This document shows positions 51,617-61,600 of a DNA stretch of 64,000 bases, piece by piece. The notes under the pieces were generated by a model. It searched no databases. It was not told the DNA's origin and was given only the letters and a program-made list of their open reading frames with translations. Position 1 is the stretch's first letter. Each line of letters starts with the position of its first letter. The stretch lies in NCBI GenBank assembly GCA_020632795.1, contig JACKEV010000017.1, forward strand, positions 186,001 to 250,000, read 5' to 3'. A program made the translations under genes and the position numbers. Source of the DNA: Alphaproteobacteria bacterium. GTDB lineage: Bacteria; Myxococcota_A; UBA796; CAJQPC01.

Positions 51617-51960
51617 TCGGGCTTCCAGCGGCGCTCGGCCTTCTTCCGGGCGTGGCGGCGGCGGGCGTCCTCGCGGCGGCGCTCCACGCCCTTGGAGGGG
51701 CGGGTCTCGTGGCGGGGCTTCCTGGGCCGCTGGAGCTGGTCGAGCTTGCACGCCATGCGGTCAAAAGCTGAGTCCATATTCCGCTTTCGGCTGCGACGCT
51801 CGGTGGCGGTGATCACCAGCCCGGTGGGGCGGTGGGTGAGGCGCACGCCGGTCTCGTTCTTGTTGGCGTGCTGGCCCCCCGGGCCACCGCCCCGGATGGC
51901 CTCGACCTCGCAGTCCCGCTCCAGGGAGGCCCGGTCGGTGGGGTGGCGCTCGGAAGACAT
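51613..51960 (-). CDS. ArfB/RF-like peptidyl-tRNA hydrolase protein with GGQ motif
   Basis: 115 aa. The motif [20 protein letters not shown] carries the GGQ catalytic tripeptide of class I release factors. The C-terminus is a highly basic tail ([20 protein letters not shown]) like that used by ArfB/MTRFR-type proteins to enter the empty ribosomal mRNA channel. No codon-recognition domain is present. It is a ribosome-rescue factor by family. It overlaps the ABC exporter gene by 4 nt. Confidence 0.85.
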   Translation of the reverse strand: MSSERHPTDRASLERDCEVEAIRGGGPGGQHANKNETGVRLTHRPTGLVITATERRSRKRNMDSAFDRMACKLDQLQRPRKPRHETRPSKGVERRREDARRRHARKKAERRWKPE

Positions 51961-51991
51961 GGCGCCCCCTAAGCGGTGCGCCCCGGCGCCG

Positions 51992-52780
51992 TCAATAGAT
52001 GTACTCGTCGTTGCCCTCGGTGGCGGTCACGTAGACGATGGTGTCCGCCCGCACGGCCTCGTCGACCAGGGCCCAGGCCTCCTCGATGCGCGCGGCGTGG
52101 TCGGGGGTGTAGGCGATCACGCTGAGGATCTGCCTGGTCCAGGCGTCGGAGGCGTCGACGTTGGCGGTGGACAGCAGCACGTCGGCGAGCTTGTCCTCCA
52201 GCAGATCCTGGGCCTGCGCCACGGTGTAGGGGTCATCGGGGGGCCAGGCGAAGGCCCGGGTGACGCTGACGCCGATCCGCTGCCCGTCGATCTCGACCAG
52301 CAGGTCGGTCTTCTTGCCGCCGCTGTCCACGTAGGTGATCTCCCCCTCGGTCTTGATGAGGGCGGCCAGCTCGCAGCGGTAGAGCACCTCGTAGGCGAAG
52401 ATCTCGGAGTGGAGGGAGCTGCCGCCCAGGTTGCCGTCGTCGTACACCTCCTGGCCGCCGGCGCTCAGGGCGTCGTAGTCGAACTCGGCGTCGCCGAAGT
52501 CCAGGGTGTTCATGAAGAGGAAGGGGCCCGCGTCGCTCAGCTCGGTGTCGAGCATGTCGCAGTCGCCGGTGAGGGTCCCGAAGCCCTCCAGCGGGGTCTC
52601 CGTGCTGGTGTCGGATGTATCAGATGTGTCAGATGTATCAGATGTGTCGCCGGTCTCCGTGGTGTCCGCGGTGTCATCCGTGGAGACGGCCGTGTCGTCG
52701 GCGTTCGCGGCGGTGTCGTCGGAGGGCGCGTCCTTGTCGCCGCAGGCGAGCAGGCACAGCAGGAGCGGGGTCCATCGCAT
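51992..52780 (-). CDS. Hypothetical lipoprotein with DTSD-repeat spacer
   Basis: 262 aa from the ATG at 52780 (GGAG seven bases upstream); an ATG 33 bases further upstream lacks a ribosome-binding site. Signal and lipobox: PLLLCLLAC (Cys13). An acidic Asp/Thr spacer with tandem DTS units follows, common in Myxococcota lipoproteins. The domain (HSEIFAYEVLYRCELAALIK, then GGKKTDLLVEIDGQRIGVSV, AQDLLEDKLADVLLSTANV) resembles a restriction-endonuclease-like fold or unknown enzyme. I do not recognise it with certainty. Confidence 0.7.
   Translation of the reverse strand: MRWTPLLLCLLACGDKDAPSDDTAANADDTAVSTDDTADTTETGDTSDTSDTSDTSDTSTETPLEGFGTLTGDCDMLDTELSDAGPFLFMNTLDFGDAEFDYDALSAGGQEVYDDGNLGGSSLHSEIFAYEVLYRCELAALIKTEGEITYVDSGGKKTDLLVEIDGQRIGVSVTRAFAWPPDDPYTVAQAQDLLEDKLADVLLSTANVDASDAWTRQILSVIAYTPDHAARIEEAWALVDEAVRADTIVYVTATEGNDEYIY
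52610..52650 (-). repeat. DTSD-coding tandem repeat
   Basis: Repeats of TATCAGATGTGTCAGATG on the plus strand encode SDTSDT in the lipoprotein spacer. Units of 9 or 18 bases are in frame. Confidence 0.8.
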
Positions 52781-52913
52781 CGGGCGACTCCGAGATGCAG
52801 GGGGCGTCGGCATCGTAGCGGAGCGCTCCGCGCGCGTCGACCGGTCGCTGCCGAACCAGGCCGCACTTTGTCACGATAGGCTGATAGAGGTGCTGGCCCC
52901 GACCGGAGACACC

Positions 52914-54161
52914 ATGCCCCTCGCCCTGCTCCTCCTCGGCTGCGTCGGCCGGAACACCGCCGACACCGCCGACCTCGTCCACTACAGCGCCCCCGCGGAC
53001 TGCGGCCCCGGGGTCGCGCCGGGCTCGGTGGAGGGCCTGGTGCGCTGGCCCTACCCCCAGTGGGTCACGACGAGCGCCGCGACGGTGGCCTGGGGCGGGC
53101 TGGCCGGCACGACCCGCGCGAAGCTGTGGTGGGGCCGCAGCGGCGACAACCTGAAGCCCGAGGTGGCCTCAGCGTCGCTGATCTACGTGGACGACGAGGG
53201 CACCGGCGCCAACCTCTGGACCGCTCGGATCGAGGGGCTCCGCCCCGGCACCGAGTACTGCTACGGCGTGGAGGTGGACGGCGTGATGCTGGCCTCGGGC
53301 CTGCGCCTTCGCACCGCGCCGGAGAGCCCCTGGGCGCCGGTGCGCTTCATGGTCATCGGGGACTTCGGCGCCGGCACCGAGGACCAGATGGCGCTGCGCG
53401 ACGTGATGCTGTCCCACGCCGAGGGCGTGGACCTGCTGCTCACCACCGGCGACAACGCCTACTCCAGCGGCACCTGGGGCGAATTCCAGCGCAACGTCTT
53501 CGAGCCGTACCAGGAGATGACGACCCGGGTGGTGGTCTACCCCACCCCGGGCAACCACGACTACAGCACCGACGAGGCCGCCCCCTACCTGGCCAACTAC
53601 GTGCTGCCCACCAACGCCTGGCGCGAGGCCGACGCCGAGCGCTACTACTCGATGGACTGGGGGCCGATGCACTTCATCGGGCTGGACACCGAGACCCCCG
53701 CCCTCCAGATCCGGGAGAGCGACACCGACGACCAGCTCGACTGGCTGCGCGCCGACCTGGCCGAGGCCGACCGCCCGTGGACCGTCGCGGCCTGGCACAA
53801 GCCGGCGGTGTCGGGGCACGCCACCCGCAGCCCCGACATCTTCGCCCTGGGCTACTTCAAGCCCGCGCTGGAGGAGGCCGGCGCCCAGCTCGTGCTCCAG
53901 GGGCACAACCACTTCTACGAGCGCTTCTACCCCATCCAGGGCGAGGCGCTGGCCGACGACGGCGTCACCTACATCACCACCGGGGGCGGGGGCCGCAGCC
54001 TCTACCCCCAGAAGGACGACGAGCGCCGCGCGGTGGGCGTCATCGACCACCACTTCCTGCTGGGCGAGGTCACCGGCTGCCGGCTGTCCATCGAGGCGAT
54101 CAACAAGCAGGGGGAGGTCATCGACCGGTTCGAGCTGACCCGGTGCGACGGGGACGGGTAG
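52914..54161 (+). CDS. Purple acid phosphatase-like metallophosphoesterase lipoprotein
   Basis: 415 aa from the ATG at 52914 (GGAG close upstream); the longer upstream frame is shadow. Short lipobox signal MPLALLLLGC (Cys10). An N-terminal Fn3-like domain (about 35-130) is followed by the calcineurin-like fold: GDFGAGTEDQ, TTGDNAYSSGTWGEFQ, YPTPGNHDY, WHKPAVSG, and LQGHNHFYER. These carry the di-metal His/Asp/Asn ligands. It releases phosphate from extracellular esters. Confidence 0.9.
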   Translation: MPLALLLLGCVGRNTADTADLVHYSAPADCGPGVAPGSVEGLVRWPYPQWVTTSAATVAWGGLAGTTRAKLWWGRSGDNLKPEVASASLIYVDDEGTGANLWTARIEGLRPGTEYCYGVEVDGVMLASGLRLRTAPESPWAPVRFMVIGDFGAGTEDQMALRDVMLSHAEGVDLLLTTGDNAYSSGTWGEFQRNVFEPYQEMTTRVVVYPTPGNHDYSTDEAAPYLANYVLPTNAWREADAERYYSMDWGPMHFIGLDTETPALQIRESDTDDQLDWLRADLAEADRPWTVAAWHKPAVSGHATRSPDIFALGYFKPALEEAGAQLVLQGHNHFYERFYPIQGEALADDGVTYITTGGGGRSLYPQKDDERRAVGVIDHHFLLGEVTGCRLSIEAINKQGEVIDRFELTRCDGDG

Positions 54162-56075
54162 CTACGGCGCGAACAGCGCCCGGATCACGTCGGTCTGGTC
54201 GGAGTCCGTGACACACCAGGCCGCGAGGTGCGCCAGCAGGTTGACCCGGACCGGATCCAGGTTGATGTGGATCGTCGAGTAGCAGGGGAAGCCGTCGCAG
54301 GTCGTCAGATCGTCGAACGCCCCGTGGATGCGGCGCACCGAGGGGTGCAGCCGCTCGTACCACGCCTGGACGCGCCCCAAGTAGCAGACCACCAGGGTCA
54401 CCGGCTCGGGGTTCGCGTCGCCCTCCCCTCCCCTGCCCCGCACGCCGAGGCTCGGGTTGGCCAGGACGCGAAGCGCCAGGCGCGCGGTGGCCGGCTGGCT
54501 GAACGCGCCCTCGCCGCTGGACCGCCACAGCGCCTGGAGCAGGCTCACGAAGGCCGAGGATTCGAACACCTGATGGTGCCCGCGCTCGGGCTTGACGGGC
54601 TCGGGGTCGCCCGCGTAGAGGCGATAGCCGATGCCCTCGCGGTAGGGCTGATAGCCGAACAGCGGCGGGAGCTGCCCGGAGACGAAGATGCGACTGTGTG
54701 GGATCTCCGCGCCGTCCGCGTCCAGGACGCCAAGCGCCGCCTCGGCCAGGGGCTCGAACGTGTTCTGGAACGCGACGATGTGGTCGATGTCCTCGAACAC
54801 CAGCAGCGAGGTGACGCCCGTGTTGTCCAGGACGCCCCCGTCGGCGAAGTCGGTGCGGGCGGCGCCGCCGGGGGTGGTGTGCGGGCCGACGTAGTTGTAG
54901 GCCGCCACCAGGGCTTCGGACCCGGAGACGGTGGTGACCGCGCGGGTGTCGGCCGCCCCCTCCACCGCGTCCGCGGCCAGCTCCTCCCACTGCTGCTCCA
55001 GGTGCTGTCGAAGCTGGGGGGTGAACCAGGACGGCGCGTCCGGCACGCCACCCTGCACAGACTCCCGGATCTCGGGGTCCTCCAGCAGGCGCCCCCGCAG
55101 GTTGCGGATGGGCTCGGCCAGGAAGGCGCTGGACACGCCCATCATGTCGTAGAGGGTGAACGGCCGGGCCACCTCGACCGTCAGGCCGGCCGCATCCCGC
55201 TCCTGGACGACCCCCGCGAAGCCGAAGGGCTGGACCGCGCCCCCGCCGGGGGCCTCGCCGTTGGCGTCGACCCCCTCCGGCTGTCCCATGATCCCGCAGA
55301 AGAAGGGGGTCATCAGGACCTCGGCCAGGGCGCGCATCTCCTGCTCGGGGCGCTCCACCATCATCGCGCCCTGGCAGATGAGGAACGGGCGGCGGGCCCG
55401 GGTGGGGTCGCGCTGGTCGGCGTAGAGGTGGACCGGCAGGTCGGCCAGCGCGGGGTTGTCCGCGAGCACGTCGCGCTGGAGCTGGTTCATGCTGTGGGCG
55501 GCGAGGCTGGGGGGCTCTCCGGCGGCCTCCTGCCAGCCGTCATAGAGGCCGTAGGGGGTGAGGAGGTGGCTGGAGACCAGGGTCTGCCAGGCCATGCGGT
55601 CGGGCACGCCCAGGCGCTCGCCCTGATCGATGACCTGGAGGGTCCAGGGCGCCGGGTGGAAGCCCGGGCTGGCGGCGACCCGACCGATGTTGCCGTCCCG
55701 AAGCCAGGCCAGGCAGTGATCCCGTGGTATGCCGGGCGCCTTGACCGGGCGGAGCTGTTCGGGGGGGACGAGCGGCCCCAGGAAGTCCTCGTCCGAGGTG
55801 TCCCCGGAGAGGAAGGTGTAGGGCACCGCCAGCCAGGAGCCCCCGGAGACCGCGCAGATCGCCTTGACCTGGGAGAGCGCGCTGCGGCCGTTGACCTGGA
55901 GGGCGTCGAGGCCGCGGAGCTGCCCCATGCCGGCGCACATCGCCCGGGAGCCGCCGCCGCACAGCGCGACGCCGACGTTCCCGGGGGTGTCGGCGACGAG
56001 GAAGTCCTCGACGCGCAGCGGGAGGGTGAACGTGCGGGCGCGGATGGTCAGCGGGTCAGAGCGGTCGGACTTCAT
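54162..56075 (-). CDS. Cytosolic PLA2/patatin-like phospholipase
   Basis: 637 aa. Oxyanion loop CGGGSRAMCAGMGQLRGL, nucleophile region ICAVSGGSWLAVPYTFLSG and catalytic Asp in FADGGVLDNTG match the cPLA2/patatin superfamily Ser-Asp dyad. The AVSGGSW form is closest to animal and bacterial cPLA2-like enzymes. No signal peptide. It starts near a divergent-style cluster but has its own promoter region with the lipoprotein gene upstream (24-nt gap). Probable lipid hydrolase; in predatory bacteria such enzymes may act on prey. Confidence 0.82.
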   Translation of the reverse strand: MKSDRSDPLTIRARTFTLPLRVEDFLVADTPGNVGVALCGGGSRAMCAGMGQLRGLDALQVNGRSALSQVKAICAVSGGSWLAVPYTFLSGDTSDEDFLGPLVPPEQLRPVKAPGIPRDHCLAWLRDGNIGRVAASPGFHPAPWTLQVIDQGERLGVPDRMAWQTLVSSHLLTPYGLYDGWQEAAGEPPSLAAHSMNQLQRDVLADNPALADLPVHLYADQRDPTRARRPFLICQGAMMVERPEQEMRALAEVLMTPFFCGIMGQPEGVDANGEAPGGGAVQPFGFAGVVQERDAAGLTVEVARPFTLYDMMGVSSAFLAEPIRNLRGRLLEDPEIRESVQGGVPDAPSWFTPQLRQHLEQQWEELAADAVEGAADTRAVTTVSGSEALVAAYNYVGPHTTPGGAARTDFADGGVLDNTGVTSLLVFEDIDHIVAFQNTFEPLAEAALGVLDADGAEIPHSRIFVSGQLPPLFGYQPYREGIGYRLYAGDPEPVKPERGHHQVFESSAFVSLLQALWRSSGEGAFSQPATARLALRVLANPSLGVRGRGGEGDANPEPVTLVVCYLGRVQAWYERLHPSVRRIHGAFDDLTTCDGFPCYSTIHINLDPVRVNLLAHLAAWCVTDSDQTDVIRALFAP

Positions 56076-56099
56076 GCCGCGATGATAGCGCAGCGGGCC

Positions 56100-56933
56100 T
56101 CAGGGGCAGTCGTAGGCCCAGGTCGTCTCCCAGGTGGAGCGGATCTGGCCGCGGTTGAAGTCCGTGGTGTGCTCGGCGACGCGGTACCCCTCGTCGTCGT
56201 AGTCCGTCCTGCGCTCCTGCCGGTCCCGCTCGCTGCCCTCGACGCTGAAGGCCGCGGTGAAGACCACCTCCAGGCCGTCCTCCCGGTAGGTCCACTGTGT
56301 GTCTTCGACCAGGTCGTCCGGCTGCATCTCGCTGTGGTAGGAGATCGGGCGGTCCAGATCGTCGATGACGGAGCGGACGGCGAAGCTGGCCCCCGCCGGT
56401 TCGACGAAGGTGCAGGCCAGGGTGGTCTGCTGGCCCTCCTCGACCGGGGTGACAGCCCCAGCGCACTCCAGGTCCACCACGCCGTCGCCGTCCTGATCCT
56501 GGGTCATCGCGATGAGCGCGCCGCGGTCGTAGGTGCGCTCCTCGATGAAGAAGGCGGTGCCCTCGCCGTCGGTGATCTCGTGACGCAGCAGCAGATCGCC
56601 GTCCCAGGTCCACAGCTCCTCCTGCAGGAGCTCGCCGGTGGCCGGCAGGATCTGGCGCCGGGTGACCGCGTGGTGGTCGTCGTCGTAGGCCCACTGCTCC
56701 TCGGTCTCCCAGGCGTCGTCGTCGGGGGTGGTGTCGGTGAGGCGCTCGGCCACGCGGCCGGCGTCGGTGAACGTCAGCCGGACGTCCAGCGCGTAGTCGG
56801 CCGAGGACTCCTCGATGACGGTCTGGCCCTCGGCGACGCAGTCTGCGTAGAGGCCGTAGGCGAGCTTCTCGTACCGGCGCGCGTCGCAGGCGCCCAGCAG
56901 GAGCACGAACAGGATGGGGGTCGGTGTGCGCAT
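56100..56933 (-). CDS. Hypothetical lipoprotein with YD-like beta repeats
   Basis: 277 aa. Signal and lipobox PTPILFVLLLGAC (Cys16). The rest is a series of short strands with turn motifs such as EEQWAYDDDHHAVTRRQIL, EELWTWDGDLLLRHEITD and ERRTDYDDEGYRVAEHTT, similar in style to YD-repeat/RHS-like or tail-associated beta-sheet proteins. No family is named with confidence. It precedes the phospholipase gene by 24 nt and may be co-transcribed with it. Confidence 0.65.
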   Translation of the reverse strand: MRTPTPILFVLLLGACDARRYEKLAYGLYADCVAEGQTVIEESSADYALDVRLTFTDAGRVAERLTDTTPDDDAWETEEQWAYDDDHHAVTRRQILPATGELLQEELWTWDGDLLLRHEITDGEGTAFFIEERTYDRGALIAMTQDQDGDGVVDLECAGAVTPVEEGQQTTLACTFVEPAGASFAVRSVIDDLDRPISYHSEMQPDDLVEDTQWTYREDGLEVVFTAAFSVEGSERDRQERRTDYDDEGYRVAEHTTDFNRGQIRSTWETTWAYDCP

Positions 56934-57038
56934 CTGGCGCTCCTATCTCAGGGATGCCCTGGCGTCACGGCGACGCCCCGGCGGGGTGTCCGGCCCCCAG
57001 CCGGTCGCTGCGGTAGACTTCGGCCCTGAGGCGCTTTC

Positions 57039-58631
57039 TTGATCACCCGACCCCCCAGCACGACCCTCCCCACGCGGACGCCCATCGTGGCGATCTGCCT
57101 CGCCGTGCACGCGGTGGGGTTGCTGGCGGGGCTGGGCTACGAGCTGCTGATCGTGGACGGCAACGGCGTGGAGATGGGGCACTACCCCGGCTATGCCCTG
57201 GCCGCCGTGCACGTCTTCGGGGTGGCCATGGTGCTGGTGTGGTCCTCGGTGATGTCCATGCCCCTGGAGCGGCTGCGCTACGCCCTGGCCCAGGGCACGC
57301 CCATCCCCGAGCTGCCGCTGGCCGACCTGCGCGCCACCGTCTACATGCACGAGCGCGCCTGGCGCAACCTGACGTTGACGTGGGGCATCGGCGCGCCGTT
57401 GTGCTTCGCGGCGGCCTGGGCCTTCGGCTGGCGCGAGGAGCCGGTGGCCACCCACATGATGCTGATGAGCGTGCTGGAGGGCATGATCGTCGGCCTCATC
57501 CTGCGCTACGTGATGCGGTGGTACGAGGCCCGCCGGCTGTCGCCGCTGCTCCTGGCCGGGGGCAACCTGGAGCGCATGACGCCCATGTCGCTGCGGCCGA
57601 CGTGGCACCACCTGGCGATGCTGTTGTTCCTGGTGGTGGGGGTGCTGCCGCTGTCGCTGTTCCTGCTCCTCATGTCCGGGCTGGCCACCCAGCCTCTGTA
57701 CATCTACCTCTACGCCCACTTCGTGTGGGTCACCGGGCTGGTGGGGGGGATGATCGTGCTGGGTATCTCGGAGCCCCTGGGCAACCTGGAGCGCCGCATG
57801 CTCAAGGTGCGGAGCGGGGATCTCAACGTGATCGCGCGCATCTACGCCGCGGACACCCTGGGCGCGATGGCCGCCCACTTCAACGAGATGGTGGTCAACC
57901 TGCGGCAGCAGGCCCACCTCCGCGAACTGTTCGGCCGCTACGTCACCAAGGAGGTCGCCGACGAGATCCTCTCCGGACGGGTTGAGCTGGGGGGCGAGCG
58001 GCGGATAGCGACTGTGTTGTTTGCGGACATCCAGGGGTTCACCGCCATCGCCGAGCAGATGGAGCCCGAGGAGGCCCTGGCCCTGCTCAACCGCTACCTC
58101 GGGGCGATGGCGGACTGCGTCATCGCGCACGGTGGGACCCTGGACAAGTTCCTGGGGGACGCGGTGATGGCCCTGTTCGGGGCGCCCTTGTCCCAGGGCA
58201 GCGACGCCATCGACGCCCAGGCGGCCGTGGACTGCGCTCTGGCGATGAGCCGGGAGGTCGACCGCCTCAACAGCGAGCGCACCGCGGAGGGGGAGCTGCC
58301 CGTGGAGCTGGGCATCGGGGTGCACACCGGCGAGCTGGTCGCGGGCAACGTGGGCACCGACAAGCGCGCGGAGTACACCGCCATCGGCGACGCGGTGAAC
58401 CTCGCCTCCCGGCTGCAGGGGCTCACCCGCCGCCTGGGCCGCCGCGTCGTGATCAGCGCCGAGACCCGGGAGCGCCTGGACCTCGACCTGGACCGGGACG
58501 ACGCCTTCACCGTGCGGGTGCGCGGGCGCAAGCGCACGGTGGAGGTCTATGTGCTCGGCCCGGTGTGGGCGGCCAGCCGCCACTTCAAGCCCAGCGACGA
58601 GCACACGCTGACGTTCATCACGGAGCCTTGA
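57039..58631 (+). CDS. Membrane-bound class III adenylate/guanylate cyclase
   Basis: 530 aa from a TTG. About six hydrophobic segments in residues 15-250, then a HAMP-like linker (GISEPLGNLERRMLKVRSGD). The cyclase domain has FADIQGFTAIAEQM (metal Asp), GTLDKFLGDAVMALFGAP (Lys/Asp substrate region) and GVHTGELVAGNVGTDKRAEY, with IGDAVNLASRLQGL carrying the transition-state Asn/Arg. The Lys in DKF and the Asp of IGDAVN suggest adenylate cyclase. No regulator is adjacent. Confidence 0.92.
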   Translation: MITRPPSTTLPTRTPIVAICLAVHAVGLLAGLGYELLIVDGNGVEMGHYPGYALAAVHVFGVAMVLVWSSVMSMPLERLRYALAQGTPIPELPLADLRATVYMHERAWRNLTLTWGIGAPLCFAAAWAFGWREEPVATHMMLMSVLEGMIVGLILRYVMRWYEARRLSPLLLAGGNLERMTPMSLRPTWHHLAMLLFLVVGVLPLSLFLLLMSGLATQPLYIYLYAHFVWVTGLVGGMIVLGISEPLGNLERRMLKVRSGDLNVIARIYAADTLGAMAAHFNEMVVNLRQQAHLRELFGRYVTKEVADEILSGRVELGGERRIATVLFADIQGFTAIAEQMEPEEALALLNRYLGAMADCVIAHGGTLDKFLGDAVMALFGAPLSQGSDAIDAQAAVDCALAMSREVDRLNSERTAEGELPVELGIGVHTGELVAGNVGTDKRAEYTAIGDAVNLASRLQGLTRRLGRRVVISAETRERLDLDLDRDDAFTVRVRGRKRTVEVYVLGPVWAASRHFKPSDEHTLTFITEP

Positions 58632-58643
58632 GGCGACGGCCGG

Positions 58644-61600
58644 CTACTCGTCGGGGCGACGGAGGAAGATCCGGCGGTAGGGGGCCTCCCAGGTGTCGGA
58701 AGTGTCGGGGCGTTTGACGCGGATCTCGGCGTACTCGGTGGCGACGGGCCAGTCGAGGGTAATCTCGCCTCGGAAGGAGATGGTGTCGTTGTAGAGGTCC
58801 GCACCCTCGGCGAAGCGCTGGACGGTGACGCTCTCGCCCTCGACGTCGTGGCTGTCGGCCGTCAGCCCGATGACGCGGAGATCCAGCTCGCCGAGGGACA
58901 GGGGCAGGGCATGATAGAGGATGACCTGGCCTGCCTGGGTGCCGACCAAGCTGGAGTTCAGCCGATAGGCTTCGACATGTAGAGGCCGAAAAACCTCGTC
59001 AAGCGTCAAGTTCATCAAATGCAGATCCGGCCGGAGGCGACCTTCCGCGAGCTCAGATCCGATGAAGTGGTAGGGCTCGATGAGGACCGAGCGCGAATTT
59101 CGATGCAGCTTCTCCGTATCCAGGGTCTCCCCAAGGGCTTCACCGAGCACGGCGACATACCGGCCGTCACTCTCAAGCCGAGAGGCGCGGTGCAAGGTCC
59201 GATGGATTGTATCATATTCCGCTGGCGCATGTGATGGGCCCAACCCAGGACCTCCAGTGGATACCCAAGGAGAGTACCTGATACTCCTCGCTGGAGCCAC
59301 CACGTATCTGGCGGTCGCGATCCACGACCGCTCTCTGAAGTATCCGCTGTCCAACCCCCAGCCCTTGCCGAACCAGGATGCCCTGACCCAGCTTGCGGTC
59401 AACGACCGGTCTTCGTCTGTTCGAGTGAGCAGATCGAGCATCCTGTCGATCAGCAGGTTGATCGCCAAGGTCGCCAGGAGGCCGAGGCCGCCCGCCAAGG
59501 GGCCGGCAAAGGCGAACACGAAGGCGAGCCTTCGAAAGTGCATGACACCCCGCCCGAGGGCAGCGGCCATCCTGGGTCCGAAGATCAGGAAGAACATGGA
59601 CTGTGCCGTTTTCGTTCCCTCCCTCCACATCTTCCCCCGGCGTCCCTCCATGAAGGCGTCCCAGGCCTTGACCGTGTGATTGATCACCGTCGCAGCGACG
59701 ACAATTCGGGTGAACCACGCGTCCATCTGCGCCGCCAACGTCAGCGTGCCCCTCGTCATCCGGTATGCTGCGCGATTGGCCGCGCGAGCGAAGTTGGTCT
59801 GGAGGATGAAGGACTGGAGGGCCTGGCCCATGTTACCGAGGAGGCCTTCCAACCACCCCCCGTTGGCGACCACCGGCTTCCTGGAGCCAGCGGGGAGACC
59901 CACGGTCCCACGGAGTGCGACGGAGTCCTGCTCTGAGGTCCAGCCCTCCACCGCCGCCGCCAGCGTGCTCAGAATTCCGTACTGGCGGGCGTCGTAGAGC
60001 GCCGCAGCGAAGCCGCTCTGGCTCACCACCGGGTCCTGGAACCGCGCCTGATACATACGCTGGAGCAACGGCGCCAAGGCCTCCTCCAGGGACAGAGAGA
60101 CCAGGACGTCGCCGTAGAGGAGGTGGTGGGATGCCAGCTCTATCAACGAGAGTCGTTGGTCATCCTCCAGGAGATGGGATGCCGTACGATCGGCGATCTC
60201 CGCGATGAGCGCCGCCGTCGTCTCGCTGATGAGGGAATCCAGTCGGTCACCGCCGGCCCCCCACGACTCAAGCTCAGCCTTGAGCGCATCGAAGTGCTCG
60301 GCGACGGCGGCCTGCCGCTCGTTCGCGTCGCTCGCGGCGACCACCAGGTCGAACAAGGTGCTCGCCTCCCCCGGATCCTCGGCGAGCACCGCCGACCTCG
60401 TCATCGCGTAAGCGACTGCCCGGCGGCGTGACCAGATCGCATCCGTCAGGCGCTCCCTCTCCATGTGGCGTGCCGCGACACGCTGCCAGGTCTCTTCGAA
60501 CAGCTCCGCGAGCGCGTCCTGCTGCTCATCGGAGATCAGCGCGTACCCCAGCAGATCGGTCAGGCGGTCAACGTCGTGCCGACGGCGTCGCCCCTCAGCC
60601 GCCCAGCGACACACCCGACCAGCCAGCAGGGCCGTGAGCTTCTGCGCAACGCCGCTTGTCGACAGCTTCATCCGGGTCGTTGTCTGAGCAGTACGGTACG
60701 TCTCGAAGCTCTGACCGAGCTGCCACTCGGTCGAGCTGAGTTGCTGAATCAAGGCATCGGGGGTCGGCAGCCCCGAGAAGGCCGGCGCCAGGCGTACCGG
60801 GTGCCCCAGCGGCAGCTCCGCCGCGATGACCCAGGGTACGGCCACGGTGAGCATCGGGTCCGGCTGGGGCTGGCCCTCGGAGACCAGGATGATGGTATCC
60901 CCACGACGCACCTCCAGGATGGACGCGCCGTCCGGGAGGACTGGCGAACGGTCTGCTTGGATTCGTACGAAGTGGTTCTGTGCGGGTTCCTGGTCGTCGC
61001 TGGGGAGCACATGGATCAGGAAGAGCCGACTGGCGTACAGAGTCCCTGGCTGTTCGAAGTCCCCGTCCACGAAGAGCGGCTGGGTGATCGATGGGACGTG
61101 ACTCGGCACAGGCACAGCCATGCCCATCGGGTAGTTGAACCCATCGGCGCCACCTTGGAATTCCGCCGCGACGGCGACATCGACGAGCGTGGCCAGCTCC
61201 ACCCAGCTGGAGTGGGTGGAGGAGCGCGCCACCAGGAACACCTCTGTGTCACCCACCAGCCGCTCCAAACGGATGCTCCCACCGGCGGCGATGTCGAGGA
61301 TATCCTCGGCGATGGCCTGGGGTGCGCCGTCCTCGGGTGGGCTGTGGAAGCCATCCGGCCAGAGTTGAACGACGCGGCTGGCAGACCGTCCGGCCTCATG
61401 CATCCTGATGGACAGCCAGGAGACCTGAAGCTCCGGGTCACTCCTGGTGGGGGCGGCCACCAGGAGCGGAGCGAGTTCCGCCGTCGCAGACTCGCGATCG
61501 GTCGCATGATACCTGTCCCGAGCGAACGTCGGGTTGTTGGGGAGGCCGACCACCAGGGGCGCATCGTGCACCCACGACGCCAGGATCCGGGGGAGGCCGT

